Source of the DNA: Candidatus Omnitrophota bacterium | Lineage (GTDB): Bacteria > NPL-UPA2 > BS750m-G34 | Assembly: GCA_030640045.1 (NCBI GenBank) | Contig: DAOWKF010000068.1 | Span: 1-7,247, forward strand | Length of the DNA: 7,247 nt | Direction: 5' to 3' | In this document: piece after piece, positions 1 to 3,432 of the stretch | Layout: each line of letters opens with the position of its first letter | Numbering within the stretch: position 1 is the stretch's first letter | Notes under the pieces: generated by a model | What the model saw: the letters and a program-made list of their open reading frames with translations, nothing else | Database searches by the model: none | What the model was told of the DNA's origin: nothing | Made by a program: the position numbers and the translations under genes

Positions 1-556
1 CTTTCAATTTTTTCCATAAGTGTGCATGAACGATTTCCGCTATTGGCTGGGAAAAATCAAAATCTTTTATAAACTCATATGATTTTTCATCCCCTATGCC
101 TGAAAGGAATTCTGAGAATGACAAAGGATGCATTTCCAGAATTTCTACATTTCCAACAGGAAAATTGCTTTCGCCAAGATGTAGACCTAAAAGTGAACCT
201 GCTGCGCATACAGCCAATTGAGGAACTTCTTCCGAAAAATACTTGAGACTGGTAATGGCCCGCGGACATTCCTGAATCTCGTCAAATACAAGCAGATCAT
301 TATTAATGTCTATGAAATTATCAGTATAAAAACTAATCTCCTGTGCAATTCTCTGGGGCTTGAGATCTGCTTCAAATACCTTCTTCAAACTATCATCCTC
401 TTCAAAATTCAGATAATGTAATTTTTTAAAATATTCACGTCCAAATTTTTTTAGAGAATAGGTCTTTCCTACCTGCCGCGCTCCTTTAATTAAAAGCGGC
501 TTGCGATTGGCTTTATCTTTCCAGTTTTTTAAATCTGTCTCTATATTTCTAAGCAT
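1..556 (-). CDS. AAA_14/DUF4143-type ATPase, N-terminal part (gene runs off the window)
   Basis: This open frame runs from about 556 to the window edge, giving about 185 residues without a stop. It shows a Walker A motif (GARQVGKT, near residue 26) inside PLLIKGARQVGKTYSLKKFG and a Walker B motif (LLVFDEIQ, near residue 85). These are followed by a sensor-like CAAGSLLGL and the HPLSFSEFL motif typical of the AAA_14 plus DUF4143 family. Members are usually about 400 residues, so roughly the second half is missing. The family is common in accessory DNA of bacteria and archaea; its cellular role is poorly defined. Two in-frame ATGs exist, at 562 and 556. A consensus TATAAT lies immediately before the first one, so the transcript probably begins near the second, and 556 is preferred. 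No Shine-Dalgarno sequence is visible, so the mRNA may be leaderless. Family assignment is firm; the start is inferred. Confidence 0.88.
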   Translation of the reverse strand, partial: MLRNIETDLKNWKDKANRKPLLIKGARQVGKTYSLKKFGREYFKKLHYLNFEEDDSLKKVFEADLKPQRIAQEISFYTDNFIDINNDLLVFDEIQECPRAITSLKYFSEEVPQLAVCAAGSLLGLHLGESNFPVGNVEILEMHPLSFSEFLSGIGDEKSYEFIKDFDFSQPIAEIVHAHLWKKLK

Positions 557-562
557 GTACAT

Positions 563-590
563 ATTATAGCAATATTGTAATTTATTGCAA
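563..590 (-). promoter_or_regulatory. Promoter of the AAA_14/DUF4143 ATPase gene
   Basis: On the minus strand a -35-like TTGCAA (585-590) is followed by a 16-nt spacer and a perfect -10 TATAAT (563-568). The -10 directly abuts ATG 562-560. Expected initiation, 6-8 nt downstream, falls at or next to ATG 556-554, which predicts a leaderless mRNA. Confidence 0.65.
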
Positions 591-918
591 GCACTTTTTT
601 GAAAAATCTCAATTTTTTATTAGGACTATGCGATTTTTGCAAATTTCGAGGTGGGGAACAACGGCACACATTTAAGAGCTTATCTTGCAATAGGTTGTGG
701 TTGCCTGCGGTCAATTTTGTCCCCCGGCCTCCTTCCATGCCCGGCCCTCCTCCGGGCGGCTGCCCTTTTGCAAAAACAGAAAATAGCAAGCAAGAGACTA
801 CTAAAAAATAAAAAAATAGAACGAAATAATTGCAGCTTGTTTAGATTATGCTCGCCAGCTATCAGAGTTTGAAGTTGCGGTTTCGTGAGTTTAAACTTTT
901 GCGACGTTCAAAAAGAAT
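563..918. other. 356-bp gap with a GC-rich island and a 10-bp inverted repeat
   Basis: No convincing gene is seen here. The flanks are very AT-rich, but about 700-765 is strongly GC-rich and contains a short hairpin, CCCGG-7 nt-CCGGG. The island is bracketed by an inverted repeat: TTTTTGCAAA at 634-643 and TTTGCAAAAA at 767-776. Open frames of 70-82 codons exist on both strands, but they are low complexity (Gly/Pro-rich), lack good ribosome binding sites and overlap one another, so they are not called. The arrangement could be a small non-coding repeat or a decayed insertion. No clear rho-independent terminator follows the antitoxin gene that ends at 919. Confidence 0.4.
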
Positions 919-1203
919 TTAATGCGCGTGTACTGGCTCTACTTTTAACTTTAATTTATATCCTATATGGGAAAGAACATTTTCCACCATGTCCAGGGTA
1001 GAAAAATGACCTTCTTCTATTTTAGAAATATACTGCTGGCTTACTCCTAACTCATCAGCAAGTTCTGCCTGGGTTAAATTATGCTTGATACGGTAACCAA
1101 TTATTTTCTTAGCGATTTCAGCCTTTTGCAAGATTAAATCATAGCGTTCCTTAAATCCAGGATCCTTCTTTAGTTTTTCAACAATATGTTCTTTAACTCT
1201 CAT
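919..1203 (-). CDS. HigA-like antitoxin, XRE-family helix-turn-helix protein
   Basis: This 94-residue protein has a Cro/C1-type (HTH_3) DNA-binding domain. The core is at about residues 34-65, where TQAELADELGVSQQYISKIEEG is the recognisable helix-turn-helix. The N-terminal 30 residues (KKDPGFKERYD) match the extension seen in HigA-type antitoxins paired with Gp49-like toxins. In that family the antitoxin binds and neutralises the toxin and represses the shared promoter. The gene begins only 3 nt after the toxin stop codon and has its own strong Shine-Dalgarno AAAGGAGG (1213-1220), 9 nt before the ATG. That should allow efficient antitoxin synthesis from the shared mRNA. The role is inferred from family and neighbour; the DNA-binding fold is clear from sequence. 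Confidence 0.9.
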   Translation of the reverse strand: MRVKEHIVEKLKKDPGFKERYDLILQKAEIAKKIIGYRIKHNLTQAELADELGVSQQYISKIEEGHFSTLDMVENVLSHIGYKLKLKVEPVHAH

Positions 1204-1206
1204 TTT

Positions 1207-1557
1207 CTATCGCCTCCTTTGCAAATATTCTTTTCTTCTTTGTTCTGCAATCTTTATCTCGCCTTGCGGAATCTTTATCGTTTTCTTGACAAAACCATTA
1301 GTAAAAACTATGCGATCTCCATGGGAAAAGAAAAACAAGATTCTAATTTGGCCTTCTTTGCCCACAAACCTTAACCCAAAAATACCGGGTGCAACATATT
1401 CAGTATGAGGTCTTCTGAGTTGAGGCCCATACTTTTCAAGCAATTCTACTTTGTGAAAGAAAGTATCCTGGCTATCATCAGCCAAAAATTCAATGAATTC
1501 TTTTACCGGCGCCTTACCAGCATGTGTAGTATAATAGATACACGTATAATTTTTCAC
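1207..1557 (-). CDS. HigB/RelE-superfamily toxin (Gp49-like)
   Basis: This 116-residue protein matches the phage-derived Gp49-like/HigB family of the RelE superfamily. Its second half carries the family signature: LRF at about 62-64, RILFFF at 72-77, then IVFTNGFVKKTIKIP at 83-97 and EIKIAEQRRKEY at 100-111. Toxins of this family are ribosome-dependent mRNA endonucleases that block translation until bound by antitoxin. Basic residues typical of the active surface (R63, R72, K91, K92) are present, and length is normal, so it looks intact. The start is GTG at 1557, supported by AGGGA (1564-1568) 6 nt upstream and a near-consensus promoter just beyond it. The toxin-first order is that of higBA loci. 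The numbered active-site roles are by analogy, not shown here. Confidence 0.9.
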   Translation of the reverse strand: MKNYTCIYYTTHAGKAPVKEFIEFLADDSQDTFFHKVELLEKYGPQLRRPHTEYVAPGIFGLRFVGKEGQIRILFFFSHGDRIVFTNGFVKKTIKIPQGEIKIAEQRRKEYLQRRR

Positions 1558-1574
1558 TCTTATTCCCTAAACAA

Positions 1575-1603
1575 AGTATACAACAATTTTGTGGTAAAGT
1601 CAA
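1575..1603 (-). promoter_or_regulatory. Promoter of the higBA-like operon, with possible operator
   Basis: On the minus strand TTGACT (1598-1603) and TATACT (1575-1580) are separated by exactly 17 nt, a near-consensus sigma-70 type promoter. The mRNA leader to the GTG at 1557 would be only about 11 nt. The spacer contains an imperfect palindrome, ACAA-TT-TTGT (1583-1592), between the two hexamers, where a HigA-type repressor could block RNA polymerase. The operator is a guess; the promoter is well supported. Confidence 0.7.
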
Positions 1604-1842
1604 GGATTATTATTCTTTACCGACAAAGATAAAAGGATGAGTGGCTAGGGCCCGATGTTCACACCCACCCATGGTATGCTAATAACATACTTATACTTGT
1701 ATATAGGTTATTTTTCAAGATAAAAGGTTATAAAGCGTATCTTTTGATACCTTTTTATAGGAGCATTCCAAGATACCCTTTTTCGAAATGTAGGTAAACC
1801 AGTTATAGTTTGCCTTTGACTTTATGGTAACGACAATTAGAA
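1604..1842. other. Gene-free AT-rich spacer with a weak hairpin
   Basis: No coding region or RNA gene is recognised between the toxin promoter and the end of the next gene. The only structure is a weak plus-strand stem, GTATC-TTTT-GATAC (1737-1750), followed by C and five T. It could be a poor terminator, but no plus-strand gene precedes it. Confidence 0.3.
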
Positions 1843-2199
1843 TTACCTCTTAGTAAAATGTGTTGCATAAACCTCTTCGATATCTGGGGCTCCACTTTTT
1901 GAGAATTGTAAATCTGATTTCCTGCCTTTTCCCCAGGATTTATAGGCGGTCCAAGACAGTTTCAATTTCCCGTTTAAGATGGTGCGGCGAACTGTCTTTA
2001 TAATAAAATTTATCTTTTTTAAATTGATTTTAATAACTTTCTCAAGATAAGGGACTTTTTTGGTTCTCCAATTTTCATAATCTGATTGGGTTAGATAGCC
2101 GAGTTTAATGAAAATGTCAACAAAACTGATATATCCTGTTTCCCGTAAAAGGCTTGATGTAATAGTCCCCAGTTTTCTTTCGATCTCTTTCTTATTCAT
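1843..2199 (-). CDS. Conserved hypothetical protein, 118 aa, with a YATHF-type C-terminus
   Basis: The protein is soluble, basic and without signal peptide or membrane segment. It has features I associate with a family of short conserved hypotheticals: GYISFVDIFIKLGYLT near residues 23-38, a middle segment VPYLEKVIKINLKKINFII, then SWTAYKSWGKGRK and FSKSG, ending in EEVYATHF. The function is unknown to me, and no catalytic motif stands out. Conservation of W, Y, G and R clusters suggests a real folded protein, not a spurious frame. GTG (2205) and TTG lie in frame upstream, but AAGG (2205-2208) is correctly placed only for the ATG at 2199, so that start is preferred. The next gene upstream on this strand may be a 33-codon ORF 33 nt away; together they could form a small transcription unit. 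Codon use is AT-rich like its accessory neighbours. Confidence 0.72.
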   Translation of the reverse strand: MNKKEIERKLGTITSSLLRETGYISFVDIFIKLGYLTQSDYENWRTKKVPYLEKVIKINLKKINFIIKTVRRTILNGKLKLSWTAYKSWGKGRKSDLQFSKSGAPDIEEVYATHFTKR

Positions 2200-2232
2200 C
2201 AACACCTTATTCAGATAGTACTTTTTATATTG

Positions 2233-2334
2233 TTAAGGGATATCCCTTTTGCCTAGCTTTTGCGTAATATTACGCAATAATTCATAGCGAATAGTTCTTT
2301 TTCCCTTTTTATTGAGCGACTTTCTAAAAGCCAT
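2233..2334 (-). CDS. Possible small basic protein, 33 aa
   Basis: An ATG-initiated ORF encodes 33 residues with 11 Lys/Arg, including RKSLNKKGKRTIRYELL and ending KLGKRDIP. An AGGA (2345-2348) lies upstream, but 10-11 nt from the ATG, longer than usual. The ORF ends 33 nt before the start of the 118-aa hypothetical gene on the same strand. Both perfect palindromes of this region overlap it, so the open frame may be only a by-product of regulatory or repeat DNA. Alternatively it is a leader peptide, a small partner protein or the remnant of a longer gene. I recognise no family. Confidence 0.3.
   Translation of the reverse strand: MAFRKSLNKKGKRTIRYELLRNITQKLGKRDIP
2235..2248. repeat. Perfect 14-bp palindrome
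   Basis: AAGGGATATCCCTT is a perfect palindrome without a loop, located 36 nt upstream of the preferred start of the 118-aa hypothetical gene. The loop-free twofold symmetry suits a dimeric DNA-binding protein better than an RNA hairpin. Function is not known. Confidence 0.6.
2260..2277. repeat. Perfect 18-bp palindrome
   Basis: TTGCGTAATATTACGCAA reads identically on both strands. It is 11 bp from the neighbouring 14-bp palindrome and unrelated to it in sequence. It is a candidate operator for a dimeric regulator of the genes to its left, but it also lies inside a possible 33-codon ORF. Confidence 0.65.
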
Positions 2335-2348
2335 TACTCGCTCTTTCC

Positions 2349-2381
2349 TATTTCGGGATTATTTCGGAATTATTTCGGAAT
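2349..2381. repeat. Three tandem copies of an 11-bp unit
   Basis: On the minus strand the unit ATTCCGAAATA occurs twice exactly (2371-2381, 2360-2370) and a third time with one change, ATCCCGAAATA (2349-2359). Eleven bp is about one helical turn, so the copies lie on the same DNA face, as in iterated binding sites. The array also overlaps the end of the decayed gene fragment, so slippage in a dying gene is an equally good explanation. Confidence 0.75.
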
Positions 2382-2540
2382 TCTGTAAACAGCACTTTTT
2401 GCCCTACCTTCCCTTATAAGAATTCTTTTTTTTACCATAAAGACTTCTTCCATTCCACAGTAGTAGATTCAGGGGGGATCTATAAATTCTGCTTCCTTAA
2501 ATCTTGGGACAGTCCATTCCTCTCTAATGGTTCGAATTGG
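2370..2540 (-). pseudogene. Remnant of an AlbA_2/Schlafen-like (putative DNA-binding) gene
   Basis: Reading from the ssrA end, codons 2540-2472 give a frame containing EEWTVPRFKEAEFIDPP that ends in TGA at 2471-2469. The stop follows a run of six C. Dropping one C continues the frame as ESTTVEWKKSLW up to TAA at 2434-2432. The joined string resembles the start of AlbA_2-domain (Schlafen AAA_4-like) proteins, where a Pro-Pro-Glu-Ser-x-x-x-Glu-Trp/Phe-Lys motif opens the domain. Just after it, in another frame (2438-2370), comes ILIREGRAKSAVYRIPK, which looks like the C-terminal winged-helix end of the same kind of protein. The simplest reading is one gene with a frameshift and a large internal deletion. 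There is no start codon in the remaining 5' part. Family recognition rests on short stretches and is moderate. Confidence 0.48.
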
Positions 2541-2546
2541 TCAAAA

Positions 2547-2903
2547 TGGTGGAGGCGGCGGGAATCGAACCCGCGTTCCAAGAGCCGGGAATTAAAGGCC
2601 TCTACGTAACCTAGTCTGATTTTTAATCTCACCTTTTCAATCTCCACCAGACGGGATATTAAAAAGACCAGCTCAAATTTTTTCTTGCCTCATCTCATTG
2701 AGCAAAAGATAAAGGCCAGCCTGCTAACCGGCGCCTATTCCAACCCCGCAGGCAGAATCGGATAGACGAAGCACTTTCTATGAAGTGCTAAATGCTGGCA
2801 TATAGTCAGCACTTATTTTTAGCCAGGATTTTTGAGAGGAAACCTGAAACCTCTGCTACGCCACCTTTACTCTCGTTACTCTGGTCGAAACCGATTCGCC
2901 CCC
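2547..2903 (-). ncRNA. ssrA: tmRNA (transfer-messenger RNA)
   Basis: tmRNA rescues ribosomes stalled on mRNAs without a stop codon: it enters as an alanyl-tRNA mimic, then serves as template for a degradation tag. The 5' end GGGGGCG (2897-2903) pairs with CGCCUCC (2551-2557) as a 7-bp acceptor stem with one G-U. The 3' CCA is encoded (2547-2549). The D-region GGUUUCGACC and T-arm GCGGG-UUCGAUU-CCCGC are canonical. A pseudoknot PK1 is visible: AGAGG/CCUCU (2850-2854/2835-2839) with CAGG/CCUG (2843-2846/2824-2827). Another stem, GCCUGC/GCAGGC (2748-2753/2719-2724), fits a later pseudoknot. The tag frame starts at nucleotide 94, close to the E. coli position, and length (357 nt) is normal. Its 5' 28 nt lie within smpB. 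No rho-independent terminator follows the CCA end. A TATATA (2908-2913) sits 4 nt upstream of the 5' end but has no -35 partner, so co-transcription with smpB followed by RNase P cleavage is likely. Confidence 0.96.
2778..2810 (-). other. tmRNA tag-peptide reading frame (ADYMPAFSTS, stop UAG)
   Basis: The resume codon is GCU at 2808-2810, preceded by A-rich sequence and AUAAGU. U at -5 and A at -4 relative to the codon match the E. coli determinants. Ten codons follow, and the UAG at 2778-2780 sits in the loop of a 7-bp hairpin AGCACUU-CAUAGA-AAGUGCU (2770-2789), where helix 5 normally places the stop. Other frames stop at once. The tag ends in Ser-Thr-Ser, not the common Leu/Val-Ala-Ala. Confidence 0.8.
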
Positions 2904-3364
2904 TTTCTATATATTTCCATTTCACGCTCATGCGCCCGGGCCCTGAGCGTTTCACGCTTATCGTAAAACTTTTTACCTTTTGCCAGTGCCAGCTCTACCT
3001 TGGCCTTGCCGCGTTTAAAATACAATTTAAGAGGTATCAGGGTCAGCCCTTTCTCAGCTACCCTGCCTATTAATCCATTTAATTCGCGCCTGTGGAGGAG
3101 CAATTTTCTTGTCCTCCTGGGCTCATAATTATCTATCGAGGCCTTTCCATAAGGGCTTATATGGACATTACAGAGATAGGCCTCATCATCTTTGATCCTG
3201 GCAAAACTGTCCCTTAGATTTGCCCTTCCCTCTCTAAGGGATTTTACTTCGCTCCCGACAAGGACAATGCCTGCCTCCATTGTCTCGAGCATATTATAGT
3301 CATGGAAGGCCTTCCTGTTAGTAGTTATCGCGCTGCCATGCCCTCGTTTTTTCTTCTTACCCAC
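2876..3364 (-). CDS. smpB: SsrA-binding protein SmpB
   Basis: SmpB binds the tRNA-like domain of tmRNA and takes the place of the codon-anticodon duplex in the stalled ribosome. The protein has 162 residues, matching the family (about 150-160). Conserved blocks are TNRKAFHDY near 15-23, [17 protein letters not shown] (31-47), a Ser-Pro-Tyr segment followed by [16 protein letters not shown] (79-94), and [20 protein letters not shown] near 106-125. GKKFYDKRE (130-138) leads into the basic C-terminal tail that enters the mRNA channel. The tail is unusual at its end (GANRFRPE) because those codons double as the 5' end of ssrA. The start is GTG at 3364, chosen because GAAGGA (3370-3375) lies 5 nt upstream. 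That Shine-Dalgarno is part of an intergenic repeat. asnB ends 68 nt upstream on the same strand, so readthrough is possible. Confidence 0.97.
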   Translation of the reverse strand: MGKKKKRGHGSAITTNRKAFHDYNMLETMEAGIVLVGSEVKSLREGRANLRDSFARIKDDEAYLCNVHISPYGKASIDNYEPRRTRKLLLHRRELNGLIGRVAEKGLTLIPLKLYFKRGKAKVELALAKGKKFYDKRETLRARAHEREMEIYRKGANRFRPE

Positions 3365-3368
3365 TTAG

Positions 3369-3420
3369 ATCCTTCGACTATTCTCAGGATGAAATTATTG
3401 AATCCTTCAATAATTTCATC
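3369..3420. repeat. Composite inverted repeat between asnB and smpB
   Basis: Two hairpins abut. The first has ATCCT/AGGAT arms (3369-3373/3386-3390) around TCGACTATTCTC, resembling dispersed hairpin repeats with a CCTTCGAC...CTCAGG core seen in many bacterial genomes. The second is a perfect 15-bp inverted repeat, GATGAAATTATTGAA and its complement (3388-3402/3406-3420), with a 3-nt loop. On the minus strand no T-run follows, so it is not a normal terminator for asnB. The minus strand of the first arm provides the smpB Shine-Dalgarno. The dispersed-repeat identity is inferred. Confidence 0.75.
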
Positions 3421-3432
3421 TTACTACTTTTT

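Noticed and set aside
541..789. 82-codon minus-strand ORF rich in Gly/Pro (PPGGGPGMEGGRG)
   Set aside because: It runs across the ATPase promoter, has no Shine-Dalgarno, and its Gly/Pro run simply reflects the GC-rich island; overlapping plus-strand frames are equally long.
860..900. Imperfect direct repeat (GAGTTTGAAGTTGCG and GAGTTTAAACTTTTGCG)
   Set aside because: Only two degenerate copies; too weak to separate from chance or to call a CRISPR or operator.
1737..1756. Hairpin plus T-run as a terminator
   Set aside because: The 5-bp AT-rich stem is weak and on the plus strand, where no upstream gene needs it.
1..2546. Attachment-site repeat of the ssrA 3' end
   Set aside because: No second copy of the terminal TTCGATTCCCGCC segment was found by eye in this interval, and no integrase gene is present.
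2547..2580. Apparent tRNA 3' half (T-arm, acceptor strand and CCA)
   Set aside because: No tRNA 5' half or anticodon arm lies nearby; the matching acceptor strand is at 2897-2903, so this is the tmRNA 3' end.
2862..2866. Alternative tmRNA 5' end at GGUGGCG, which would avoid the smpB overlap
   Set aside because: It leaves a U-U mismatch in the acceptor stem and lacks the conserved GGUUUCGAC segment, both of which are satisfied by a 5' end at 2903.
2792..3073. 93-codon plus-strand ORF
   Set aside because: It lies antisense to the tmRNA 5' half and smpB, both firmly identified, and has no recognisable domain.
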